Assembly: GCA_963377175.1 (NCBI GenBank)
Contig: CAUJNA010003239.1
Location: forward strand, 1,738,570-1,802,569
DNA: 64,000 nucleotides
Reading direction: 5' to 3'
DNA from: Effrenium voratum
Lineage: Eukaryota > Sar > Dinophyceae > Suessiales > Symbiodiniaceae
In this document: one piece after another, positions 53,887 to 63,889 of the stretch
Layout of the letters: every line of letters begins with the position of its first letter
Numbering within the stretch: position 1 is the first letter of the stretch
Made by a program: the position numbers and the translations under genes
The notes under the pieces: generated by a model
What the model was told of the DNA's origin: nothing
The model's database searches: none
What the model saw: only the letters and a program-made list of their open reading frames with translations

Positions 53887-54006
53887 GCAGCGCGGCGCAT
53901 CTCTACCAACTGGGAGCAGCTGCCCTTAAAATGGCCGACATCCTTTACAAGAAACATGAGGCACATGTAGGTGGATACGACCCTCAACTGCACAAGAGTG
54001 GGAACC
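53887..54006 (+). CDS. Candidate exon with strong donor, plus strand
   Basis: The frame reads AHLYQLGAAALKMADILYKK, HEAHVGGYDPQLHKSGN up to a consensus donor ggaacc|gtgagt. The 5' edge is placed at ag in gacaaag, though the frame remains open further upstream (SVFCLRSCVDKG). The helical ALKMADILYKKHEAH stretch is convincing coding sequence. Function not recognised. Confidence 0.5.
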
Positions 54007-54073
54007 GTGAGTCAACGCCACAGGGTCTGAAGTGTGCTGCGCAAGACATCTCTGTCTTGGGGTCTTGCAGGCC

Positions 54074-54226
54074 CCGCCAAAATGTTCATGCGAAGATGAA
54101 AGCGGGGGTTCCACACGGGATTTACGAAGGGGCCGAGAGTTGCGCACATTTGTTGCAACCACCCAACTGCTTCAGGGGTCGCAGCAATGGATGGAAAAAC
54201 ACGCAACAAAAAGCAAACACTTCTAA
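54074..54226 (+). CDS. Candidate exon or terminal exon, plus strand
   Basis: A strong acceptor (gtcttggggtcttgcag) precedes APPKCSCEDESGGSTRDLRR, GRELRTFVATTQLLQGSQQW, MEKHATKSKHF and a stop. If it is joined to the 53887-54006 exon the phases do not agree with the GTGAGT donor, so either an alternative donor is used or they belong to different transcripts. Confidence 0.4.
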   Translation, partial: PPKCSCEDESGGSTRDLRRGRELRTFVATTQLLQGSQQWMEKHATKSKHF

Positions 54227-54523
54227 CATGAAAAGCAAAAGCAAACAAACAGCCAGCCCCACACAACTCTGCGCCACATCTCTGCGAAATCTGTCTAGGC
54301 GCCACCCATGCAACTTCTTACTTCTTGCCATCTTCCTCTACAATCTCTCTATGGACCTTTTTGCAGACTCCAGTAAATCATGAACTGCCTTAAGCGTAGA
54401 ACCATCTCCGGTTGGCCTGGGCACGCTCGAATGCGCCATCGACCTGACCAGCGCCCTTTGTCCACATCTTTGGTAGGAGGCACCCTAGCTTGTCTGAGAG
54501 TTTTCATGAGAGGCACCAACTTG

Positions 54524-55022
54524 CGATGAGGGCAAAGAACCCGGACACAACTCGGGGGAGCTGTGCTTGATGACCAGGTTGAAGGACGTGACAGGTGTAT
54601 GAAAGTAATATCTTGAACCATACGGCCACTCAGCACGTATGGTTGTAGACACAACAACACGTGAACTAAACACACCCCCCTCATCCAATGTCTGGACAAG
54701 AGAAAGGGCGTGACAGTTGAGTTCACGATGAAAGGAACCAACCAAAACGCCAACTCAGAGATGATCCAAACGGCATCACCTGGGCCCCAATTAAAATCCC
54801 GCCACCGCCCCGAATTAACGGGGCGACAGGATTATTTGACGGATGGGCCATATAGTGCGCAAAGGCATGAACGCCCTCTCGCGCCGTTCAGGTGTTGTGA
54901 TAAGGCGGTAGCAGTGGGAGGGGGGGGGACCTCTGAAAGCTCACCGCGACATGGAAAAATGACAACCGAAGTGACGAGTCGATAGAAGGTATACCGAAAT
55001 TGACGGAGTGACGGCTACGGCC
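54524..55022 (+). repeat. Left long direct repeat (candidate LTR)
   Basis: Nearly identical to 59721-60233 over three sub-blocks: X (54524-54608, cgatgagggcaaag to gaaagta), Y (54609-54677, tacggccactcagcacgt to aaacaca) and Z (54678-55022, ccctcat to ctacggcc). Within about 200 bases of Z (54714-54910) only about two mismatches to the right copy are seen, so the duplication is recent. Z contains a perfect hairpin cgccccg-aattaa-cggggcg (near 54807) and a G-run (gggaggggggggg) at about 54916-54928. Confidence 0.8.
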
Positions 55023-55189
55023 GACCAACACTCTCTGCGCGGCCAAAATCTCGTTCGAATCCGTCATGTTGACCATCACCAGCGCGCACGGCCGCGGTCC
55101 GGGAAAGACATGCAGAGCAATGGAGACCATCACCCTCAGCGCTCGCGCAGGTAATCCGGCTGTTGTCGGCGGCCCCCACGGCGGCGGTC

Positions 55190-55480
55190 GCGCTCATCGG
55201 CCGATCGCGGCGATCGCCGCCGGGGCGTCGCGCCCGCGGCGATCATCCCTGCCGGCCTCGCGCCTGTCAGCAGGCTCGTCGTGCGGAGGACGTTGCCTCC
55301 GGCCATCGCGACCCTCGTCCGCCCCTGTCGTCTCTGTGACGAGGCGGGCCGTGAGCGTCACGCGCACCTTTACCGGGTCGCTGTCCACCGCGGCCCTTGC
55401 CACCACCACGAGGGCCACGACGGTCGTCTCCACAATCATCGTGCGCACCATGTGAACCATCATCAGCGTGCCCCAACCGC
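55190..55480 (-). other. Arg/Asp/Gly-rich segment inside the element
   Basis: Minus frames read GGGKGRGGQRPGKGARDA and REAGRDDRRGRDAP. It is GC-rich, unlike its flanks. It might be a nucleic-acid-binding tail of the element protein, or just biased composition. Confidence 0.3.
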
Positions 55481-55742
55481 AGCGCCTCTCAACCACGTGC
55501 AGCGCGAAGAACGCCTGGCGGAAGGTCCCACTCCTTGTCGTTGTCATCCCGAGGGTCAGTAAAAGGGGGAACGATGCCGATTGCGGGGGTATGACAGACC
55601 CCACAAAGTCAACGCGGCTTCCAGGCCTGGGACGGGATCTTTTCAGACGGGTCATAGCCGGGCGTTTCCTCATCTTTGACACTGTACCGCCGAGGCGGCG
55701 CGACGGTGCTGGTACGACGTGCAGAAACCGCTCCTATTGGGG

Positions 55743-56567
55743 TTAAATTGGCAGTCGCGAGGCGATACTTGGAGTCCCCTTTTTTTGAAGAGCAGCCTCC
55801 AGTCTGAAGAAGACGGCCTCAACATCGGTCGCATGCCTGCTCAGGAGCATGAATTGCGCGTCGACGGTGGAGTCACGCATCAGTGCGGCGCACATGGCGA
55901 CGACCGCCGCCCATGTCGCCGGTCGGCATAGAAGCGACCCGACGGGGTTCTCCGGACACGGCTGATAGAACACCCTGACGCGCTCAATGTTCTTGGCGCC
56001 TCGTTCTGCTTCTCGCAGTAGCATTTCCTTGCATCATCAGGAAGGCTAGCGAGGAAGTCCGAACTGCACGTCCTATGATGGAACAGTCCTCCTTGATGTA
56101 TGCACACCGCCAGTAGCCAATCGCGATGTTTTCGCGTGAGGCAAACGTTCCTTGGCGCGCGATGCGCGTTCCGCCATTCTCCAAGGCGAAGCGACGAGCG
56201 TCGATCGCGAGAACCACGTAACGGGGTCACCTCTGTGGCGTCTACCCGACGTCTGAATCTCGGTCACGTTGCTGTCAGTGATTCGGTCCACCGTGTCGGT
56301 GAGCAATCTCCATGGTCGCGGATGCGCGTAGACCCCAACAAGCGCCCGAAGCGCGAATCTCAAGGGATCTGACCGATCCAGGAAACAGGACAAGATTCTT
56401 GTCTCGAAGCATCCGCGCAGAACAGGGAGTTCGCCAGCAGGCCAAGTGAATGTGTAGCCTTGCTCCACGCAACGCTTGCAAATGGAGATGAGGGATGGCG
56501 TATTCTGAACGACACGAGCGTCAACGACCTCCCTTATGTCCTCCGTTTCAGAAAGTGTCCGCCCCAC
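55743..56567 (-). pseudogene. Decayed element protein, C-terminal part
   Basis: Overlapping minus frames give VVDARVVQNTPSLISICKRC, FTWPAGELPVLRGCFETRIL, then RIARQGTFASRENIAIGYWR, IKEDCSIIGRAVRTSSLAF, and ERVRVFYQPCPENPVGSLLC, DVEAVFFRLEAALQKKGTP. Frames change at least twice. Cys and aromatic residues are well spaced, as in real proteins. Family not recognised. Confidence 0.4.
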
Positions 56568-57299
56568 CTTCCTGTTCTCCAGATCCAGAGCTGAATTTGT
56601 TCAAGCCGACAAGGTCGATTAAGGGGTGGATGACACGCGACGCTCTACTATACATCAAAGCGCCTACGAATCGCCCTCCTGATCAGTGGCAACAGCATGG
56701 ATTTTGCGCCGTCTCAGTCTGCCTCTCGATGGTGACTTTCGTGGCGTTCCTGAACTCCCCACTATGACTGTAGGTGGGATTGCTTCTTGCCTGAGAGACA
56801 TGACAAATCTTCTTCATGGGGCTGTCAGGCTCAACATCAAACCGCTCGATGAGAGCAGACTTATGAACAGCGCGTTGGTTCCTGTCGTCTTGATCATTTG
56901 ATCGAGGCGTTCCACGCCATGTCTTTAACGGGATCAGCAGAATCACTCACCATACTGCCCGATCGGACAGAAGAGCTGGGATCAAGTGGCGCGGTCCGTC
57001 TCCAGACAACTTGTCGGAGACTGGGCCGCCGAAGCGGGCCCCCGAAACATGCAGGTCTTATGGTCTGTTTTAGACCATTCCTGCGCATCAGCAGGTGGAG
57101 GGAGCGTGCGTCAGCAGATTTTGCGCCCGCGCATCCAGGGCCAAGGCTGAGTGCAGCGCCAGGCCGGCCCAGCCCGGCCTTCTGGGGAGCGGAGCAAGGT
57201 CAAGAGGCGGCTTCTCGTGTTTGTACATGCGTTGACTACGCTGCGACGCTCTCTGCTACAAGATCTTCTGTCACGACTGCTCCGGGCTGCTTTCTTTCG

Positions 57300-57868
57300 G
57301 AGAACCTTGGGAAGGAGCGGCTGGCCCCACTCCTATCGCTGCACCCCAGGGGCGGCGGCATGTCCGGCCCGTTCAGTCTGCGGCGATCGAGAGCGCGTTT
57401 GATCTTTGATGTCAGAGACATTGTAGCGTGTCCGCCATCGCAACACGTAGCTTTGTACGCTTGGATCGTGGTCCCAGCGCTGAACATCTGGCAGCAAGCA
57501 TGGCGAGTGACGGACCTGCTCGAAGAAGACACGCTGAAGAACGCTGGGATCGATCGGAGCGGTGATACCAGTTGAGCTGCAGTTCGCCGGATCCAGCAGC
57601 TCTCCCAAGAGTGAGTGGGAGTGGCTCATTCGTACAAATGGATTGACTCGCGATTTCGTCAGGGCGAAGATAGTCTATTAGAAAAGGATTTGGTTCCTCT
57701 CTTGACCTGTGCCTCCTCAGTCAATCTGCTGGTCTTGGCAACGATGGGCTTCGAAGTAATGCACTTTCTGAGTGCAGCATTGAATCGGTTGTCCGGGATC
57801 GGGTAGAGGCAGGTCCCGGTCAAGATCCTCGACGCATGTCGCGTCTTCGACGCTCGTGACCCACGCAT
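57300..57868 (-). pseudogene. Decayed element protein, middle part
   Basis: Minus frames read PIPDNRFNAALRKCITSKPI, VAKTSRLTEEAQVKRGT, then SLLGELLDPANCSS and FEQVRHSPCLLPDVQRWDHD, PSVQSYVLRWRTRYNVSDIK. A gag-like helical region is possible, but nothing diagnostic is present. Confidence 0.35.
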
Positions 57869-58428
57869 GGCATATTGCGAGTCACAGCTGAAAGCGTTGC
57901 TGGCGATCTCGCGCGCGGCGATAACCCATGCGCTATGTGCCGCGTGTCAATGCGCTCTGCGTGCTGCCCTCCGTCGTCTGGGAACTGCTCTCTTTGCGGT
58001 GTATCGATTGGCAGGGACGGCGTTCTCCCTCCACATGTCTTCGCACAGGCCACACGCCCGCCTGCGACTTCGTTACGGTCAGAGGCTAACAAGCGCGCGA
58101 CCATTGAGCTTCCGAAGGAGCCTGCTCCCCATGAGCGCTGGTCTTGACCTTGATGTTGCATCTTGGTCAAACTCTCTCCCCAGCGGATGAACGTCGCGTC
58201 TCGGCCCACGAGACGCCACCGTCGGCATTGTTGTTCGGGATGTTTGCACCGAGGCCAGGAAGGAGACTTGTGACGTTCAACACGGGAGGCGGGCAGAGCG
58301 GTCACTATACTCAGCGGTTCCAGACCCATAACTCATGCTCGACATGGCCATAGGCATAGGTCCCACCAATGGACCGCAAGAGCCCGGATTCCGTCGCCAA
58401 GCAGAATTTCTCTGGGTCTGGCAGCGTC

Positions 58429-58974
58429 TCATGTTGGCGCTGGAAACCAATTGTTGGATGTAGGTCTGAACGTTAGCACGTGTCGTCCGTTCATTACTGA
58501 GGGTCCATTTCGACGACACCTCACATTGATCCTCCGTGTCTCGGCTTCAATCGCTCCTACTTCGGAGAATCTGAGAAGCAGGACCTTGATGCTCTCAAGA
58601 GACTCAGCCTGTTCACGAAGCTCAGCAGCAGAGATGAGGGCATTGGACCTTGCGCCGTAGATCTTGAAACGATCATCAATCTCTTTCTGGCTCCTACACC
58701 TCCACTCATCGATCTCACGGAACTTAGCCTCGTGCTTCGAGAGAGTTCCGGCGACAGTGGAGGATATCTCAACCTTCTTTTCGAAGTTGTTGATTCGATC
58801 GTTCATCTTCTTCATCTCGCCAACGCACGCATTCACATCATCTCTGCATGACCGGATTTCGGTTCTGCAGCCTTGCATTTCGGCTTTGCACCCTCTGGTC
58901 TCGTTGTGGATCGCAAGGAGCAGTCTCTGAAGTTCGGATGGACCAGGACGAGGCACGAAGCAGGAGCGGGGCAA
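58429..58974 (-). CDS. 181-codon coiled-coil ORF inside the element
   Basis: The only long intact frame of the element. It starts MPRSCFVPRPGPSELQRLLL and continues CKAEMQGCRTEIRSCRDDV, KMNDRINNFEKKVEIS, SKHEAKFREIDEWRCRSQKE and REQAESLESIKVLLLRFSE, a heptad-rich coiled coil over roughly residues 15-130, then a short basic tail with NVRCRRNGPSVMNGRHVLTF. Coiled-coil proteins of this size occur as gag or ORF1 proteins of retroelements, where they oligomerise on RNA. That role is inferred from context only. It ends at a stop at 58429-58431. Confidence 0.45.
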   Translation of the reverse strand: MPRSCFVPRPGPSELQRLLLAIHNETRGCKAEMQGCRTEIRSCRDDVNACVGEMKKMNDRINNFEKKVEISSTVAGTLSKHEAKFREIDEWRCRSQKEIDDRFKIYGARSNALISAAELREQAESLESIKVLLLRFSEVGAIEAETRRINVRCRRNGPSVMNGRHVLTFRPTSNNWFPAPT

Positions 58975-59720
58975 CTATCCGTGCCACCAGCGTTCTGTCC
59001 ATCCCCGTTCCTGTCGGGAGCCGATCTGGAAGAACGCGGGCACGTTCCAGGAAGAGGAAGAAGACCAGCATGTCAAGGCCTGCGGTTCGCGCACGTCTTC
59101 GCAATACCATCATCCGTGTCCTTTTCAAACCTTGAACCATTGGAGCTGAGTCCGGATCCGGCAGAACGTTTCTCTCGGACCTTCTTTTGGCAGCCCGCGA
59201 GTCGGCCCCACTATGCCCACGCGGATCATCCCGTCAAGATGACCCACGCTGATAAGCTTGATGATGGCTAGCCGAGCAACCTCATGAACGTAGGGCTTCG
59301 GCGACAGGACCAAGGCATGCCCATTACCAGGGGACTCCTGTTTGGATCCATCACTGGCGCGATGTTGCGGTCCGCTACCGCTGCGTAGCGGCTCGCATGG
59401 GTGAAATGGATGAGAGCTCCTGGTTCACCGTGGCCGGGATCCTCTGCATCCTCATCAAAGACGCTGGGAGAGGGTCCACTTGTCCGTGACAACTCCAGGA
59501 CTCTGCGCCCATCGCTGCAGAGTTGGCTTGTTTGGCTGGGGGCGGCGTGGCAGCACCGCGCAAGACGCAGTCTGCGAAGCCAAGGCCCGCGACGGGATGC
59601 TCCAGCAGACGCCATTGATTGAGCACGAAGACGAAGAAGAGCAAGCAGTGGGTCACGGCCCGCAACCGGGTCACCAGCCATGGTAAATCCCAGGGAATCG
59701 AATGACCTCAAGGTAGTGCA

Positions 59721-60233
59721 CGATGAGGGCAAAGAACCCGGTGACACAACTTGGGGGAGCTGTGATTGATGACCAGGTTGAAGGACGTGACAGGTGTAAG
59801 AAAGTAAGTTGTTTGACCCTCATTTGATGTTTGGACAAGAGAAAGGGTGCGTGACAGTTGAGTTCACGATGAAAGGAACCAACCAAAACGCCAACTCAGA
59901 GATGATCCAAACGGCATCACCTGGGCCCCAATTAAAATCCCGCCACCGCCCCGAATTAACGGGGCGACAGGATTTTTTGACGGATGGGCCATATAGTGCG
60001 CAAAGGCATGAACGCCCTCTCGCGCCGTTCAGGTGTTGTGGTAAGGCGGTAGCAGTGGGAGGGGGGGGGCCTGTCTGCATCACCACACCTCTGAAAGCTC
60101 CCCGCGACGTGGAAAAATGACAGCCGAAGTGACGAGTCGATAGAAGGTATACCGAAATTGACGGAGTGAAAAACGGCTACGGCCATTCAGCACGTATGAT
60201 TGTAGATACAACAACACGTGAACTAAACACATC
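59721..60233 (+). repeat. Right long direct repeat (candidate LTR), rearranged
   Basis: Contains X (59721-59806), then Z directly (about 59817-60184), then Y (60184-60233), whereas the left copy is ordered X-Y-Z. It carries an extra gtctgcatcaccacacc-like 17-base insertion after the G-run (60070-60088). The gattttttgac versus gattatttgac difference and a few others separate it from the left copy. Confidence 0.8.
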
Positions 60234-60234
60234 T

Positions 60235-60830
60235 TGGAAACCAGCTCGCGCATGTCGGTGCCGACTCACTCACTCAGACAAACACAACACCAAGGTAAAC
60301 CAAAACACAGTACCTCAAGCCAGCCAAAAGCATTCTGGCCGAGGCGCGCAACGCGAAGCGCTCAAAATTACCCCACTGGCTAGCGATGGGAAATCAGAGC
60401 CTGAACCTGGTGCAATTGCATTGCCCTATCTATCTCTGTCTCTCGCTCTCTCTCTCTCGCTCTACGCCAGCTTGGCCAAGCCTATGTGGCATTGGCTCAT
60501 GGCCAAACAGCAACATGCGCATGAAACTTGCTGATATCCATTCCCAAACCGGATTGCTTCTCCCCAGCCAAGTAAACCTTTCCTTCTTAAAGCTTTCCCA
60601 AGGGAGTTGAACAAATAAGCAACTGCACCAACCCCCACTAACTTACCCACTGGCCGGCCTGCGGGGCTCCACGGATGCCACTGGATAAGCTAGTACGGCC
60701 AAAGGGCAGCACGTTTTCTGCTCATAGCTCGCCCACCAAACGGGGCTCACCCAATTCAATTCCGAGCTGTTGATATGGGTGGGCTTGAAGGCTGGAAAAC
60801 AGCAGCCCATTTCTGCTTGACTTCAGACGA
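60235..60830. other. Unique flank of the element
   Basis: No gene recognised. A short (ctct)n patch lies at 60430-60465. Confidence 0.4.
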
Positions 60831-60832
60831 AC

Positions 60833-60937
60833 CTTTCCAGCACGCTTTCCAAGCGAACGACCTGCTCCACCTTGCAATGGTGTCAAAGGAAACCCAAAGC
60901 AAACCAGCCGCTTCAAAGGTCCAATTACCACGAAAAC
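60833..60937 (-). CDS. Candidate exon, minus strand
   Basis: A 105-base segment with an acceptor cccgctgacag and a donor ctggaaag|gttcgt. The best frame reads FRGNWTFEAAGLLWVSFDTI, ARWSRSFAWKACWK. A second open frame (VIGPLKRLVCFGFPLTPLQG) exists, so the frame is uncertain. Confidence 0.35.
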
Positions 60938-61828
60938 CTGTCAGCGGGCTTGTCTGACCCTTGCATCTCAAACATCCCTGAACTGCTGTGGGTTCTGTTT
61001 CGTTTGGGATCTGAGTTGTGTGGCTTTGTGTGGCAGATCTGCCACTGCAAGAAAGGGTGGTGGACCATATCTTAGAACGGCGGGCATGCAAATCGAGGGG
61101 TTACAAACAAAGCCGACAAAGTCGAGCGGCAACGTCGCAAGGACCATTCGGAGATGTGTCAAACCAGGGACGGTAAAACATGACACCTTTTGGTGTCCTG
61201 TAAAACAGCTCCAAAAGCGGGCGGTCATGTCGAACCAGAACTGTTTCGCCATCCAAAACCATCTGCAGGTCTTTTGAACATGCCGCAGACTTTCAGGCCA
61301 CCACCCGCAACACATGGCAATCCTCAAAAGCTGCTACCACAACCATCGAGCCAGAATTAGCTTCCAAGCAGCACTCACACACATCCTTTTGCGGGTTGCC
61401 TTGCATTCACATTTTATGTCACGATCGCTCACTAGAGTCAGAGTGATGGACAGAAAGCAGTACTCCCTTGCTCAAAAGACGAACAGCATCCTTGTGTTCG
61501 CCATGGCACGCTCTGCACGCACAAGAACCCAGTGTCTGTTTCTGTGAATCCGATACATTCCAGGCACTCACTGACTCTGATCAATAAAATGGTGCCTGCC
61601 TTGCTGGGCAATAAATCAATGGATGTGCTTCAACGAGCAATCAAAAACGTGGGTCACATTCTCCTCTTGAGTGGCCCTCAGCAAAGGGATCGATTCAAGT
61701 GGGACGCTTTCCTGTCCGCACCTGGAAACTGAAATGCTGCTTCGGCCCAGCTTGAGGACCAACTTAGACGGTGCCCTGGCAAACTGCCATGGCGGGAGTC
61801 GGGCACCATTGTTGATCCTCTTTTGCAG

Positions 61829-62022
61829 GACACAGCCCACCGTCCATTCTCGGACACTAAAGGAAGCACTGAACGTCTCATGGATTTGATGTGCTGGGCC
61901 CGTCGGCTGCAGTCAGAATGTCGCAGAGACTCTATCCGCCTAGAAGCCGCGCTGGCTTCTTATCGCAACAGCCGCGAAGGCCTTGCAACGGAGACGAAGT
62001 TGGGGCGCAAACTGTACCCAAG
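61829..62022 (+). CDS. Candidate exon, plus strand
   Basis: A strong acceptor (gttgatcctcttttgcag) precedes DTAHRPFSDTKGSTERLMDL, MCWARRLQSECRRDSIRLEA, ALASYRNSREGLATETKLGR, KLYP. It is long, charged and helical, clearly protein-like. The 3' edge fits a GC donor (cccaag|gcgcc). Family unknown. Confidence 0.55.
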
Positions 62023-62071
62023 GCGCCACTTGCAGGGCTCCCTGTAATTCGACCAGCCCCCCTTCAAACAG

Positions 62072-62126
62072 CATCCGACCAGGCGACTCACTTTAAATTG
62101 GCTCGAAAGATGATGGCTTTAAAAAG
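62072..62126 (+). CDS. Candidate 55-base exon, plus strand
   Basis: An acceptor ccccccttcaaacag and a donor taaaaag|gtagaa enclose SDQATHFKLARKMMALK. It lies 49 bases beyond the preceding candidate exon. That intron would be very short and the phases do not match the GC donor, so one of the two boundaries is probably wrong. Confidence 0.35.
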
Positions 62127-62436
62127 GTAGAAACACAGGAAGCCCTGACAGGACAGTAGTTATATATTGACTGTGGCACGCTTTTGAGCCGCCAGTGCTT
62201 TTTCGCTCTCTAACTGACACTGGCTCTTTTTCAATGGAAGCAAGCGAAGGCCAAGTTTGAAACAAGGCATAAACCTGAGTGCCCAAAGACACCCTGATAC
62301 TGCTTTTTTGCAGGCTCTCCTGCATCTCTTGTGGATTTCGGCTGAATGTCGGGTTGATGATCAACCGCATGCAGCAGGCGCTTTGATTCCAATCATTTTT
62401 AACAAGACCTGCGCATGGAGCTGCGCATCCCGTGAG

Positions 62437-62495
62437 CGCTGTGAGCACTGTGAGCACTGTGAGCACTGTGAGCACTGTGAGCACTGTGAGCATGC
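62437..62495 (+). repeat. 9-bp repeat gtgagcact, about six copies
   Basis: Near-perfect tandem copies of gtgagcact (ctgtgagca phase) from about 62437 to 62495, giving a TVLTVL reading on the minus strand. Confidence 0.95.
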
Positions 62496-62499
62496 TACT

Positions 62500-63600
62500 T
62501 TTTAAACTTTCACCTTGGAGCTCAATGGATGCGGCACACCGGAACTCAAGCTGCATCGCCTCTTAGAACATCTTAGGCAAGCGCGCCTTGAATCGATTTG
62601 AACATTACATTGGGGGCAGACAGGCAGAAATGATTTGAAGATATCAGGCTTCAAAACAAGTCACCCCAAGTTGCGCGTGCAGACTGCCAAGAATGAAGAA
62701 GAGGCTAGACTAAGAGGAAAATGAACTTTTCATCCTGCTGAAACAAAAGACTGCTATGCAGTTGTATGTAACGATATCCACGGTCATCTGATTTCACAGG
62801 GCATCCACGGATGTTTCAAACAACTGAGGCCGTTTGTTTAGAACCAGCCCGGTCCAGCATTGGACACAATGACAACCCGAGAACCAAAACGACGCCGAAC
62901 ATATTTTTGTGCGTTCAGTCTGCAGCCATCAACCGTCAACCGTCAACCGTGTCCACCCACGACCGGCTACCATCCTTTCAAAAACCACGCGGGTTTCCCT
63001 CTCAAGAAAATATGTCTTGATGGAATCAACCTTGCTCCATCCTTGTAGCAAGGAGTCGGAAGGAGTGGAACAAGAGGCGCGTCTGTGGGCTCAAGGGCCA
63101 CACGTCCCGAAGGTTCTTCTGCATGGCACGCACGCCCCAGCACCAGGTGTTTGGGACAGGCATACAATCGGCGCTCCGGTCGTATAATTTGTCTGCGTTT
63201 GAATCGTACCCTCGATGCTGCAGTCAGCTTTAACAAGTGGACTGATGCGACAGGATTTCAACTCTGTGACAGGATCCCAACTCATTGAACTTCGGGTCTG
63301 CAACACGTCGACCTACATGAAACTTGACCAGCATAGATCTCAAGCAGCTGTGCACCCATTTTGCTGTTGCAATCAATGATGAATAACAGGACATGTGAGC
63401 GTTGCCTAAGCCAACTTCAACGCAGACCCCAAACCACTGATGATGAAAGCAGCAAAAAACAACACCCGCCGTATCATTCTAAAGGCAACATGTTCGGCAC
63501 ATTGGCAGCATCATAATGATGAAGACAACATGGAAATAACCCTAAATACAGCATACTTGAGTGAACAAACGTGCGCCACTCTACCTTGTGGCAGACGGGC
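62500..63600. other. Mostly unassigned, possible exon traces
   Basis: A short caaccgt triplication lies at about 62931-62950. The minus segment 62990-63048 reads SKVDSIKTYFLERETRVVFE followed by RM and a possible donor aggatg|gtagcc, and could be a downstream exon of the kinase-like gene at 63.6 kb. The rest shows nothing clear. Confidence 0.3.
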
Positions 63601-63618
63601 ATAGAAGCCTCATATGTG

Positions 63619-63705
63619 AAACCATTCGTGGCCCAAAGCATCCTGCAAGGACATGCGTGATGCTGGATCCACTTGAAGGAGTCCTCGCAATTTCGGGAGT
63701 TTCTT
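63619..63705 (-). CDS. Protein kinase catalytic domain, C-terminal fragment
   Basis: The minus strand reads KLPKLRGLLQVDPASRM, SLQDALGHEWF. The pattern LLxVDPxxRMSxxxALxHxWF is the conserved subdomain XI end of Ser/Thr protein kinases, with the invariant Arg in DPASR that salt-bridges the APE Glu. CAMK/CDPK-type kinases match this wording best. Only this end is present. The frame closes two codons later (TGA), so a splice donor or damage must lie there, and the rest of the kinase domain would lie beyond the right edge of the window. No DFG or HRD motif is visible here. Confidence 0.6.
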
Positions 63706-63889
63706 TGGCGAAGAGTGGGGTCGGGGAGTCCCTTGAAAGGCCTCCCTTGCCCCAAGACAAATTGGCAATTTGACACACCAAATTGAATCGGAAAGCCAAG
63801 GTCTCGGGGACAGGGTCCGGACAGCTTCCTTCCCAACCACAGCCATGGCCTTCATGAAAGCACCTCTTTCACAAGAAACAAACTCCCTT

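Larger units (their letters stand above)
55023..59720 (-). mobile_element. Interior of candidate LTR element, no RT found
   Basis: Bounded by the long direct repeats. No RT, integrase or protease motif was recognised in any frame. The minus strand carries several protein-like segments in different frames: a coiled coil (58974-58429), IDPSVLQRVFFEQVRHSPCL (about 57560), SLISICKRCVEQGYTFTWPA (about 56490) and NPVGSLLCRPATWAAVVAMC (about 55930). This suggests a decayed or gag-only, non-autonomous element transcribed leftward. Orientation is inferred from these readings. Confidence 0.5.
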
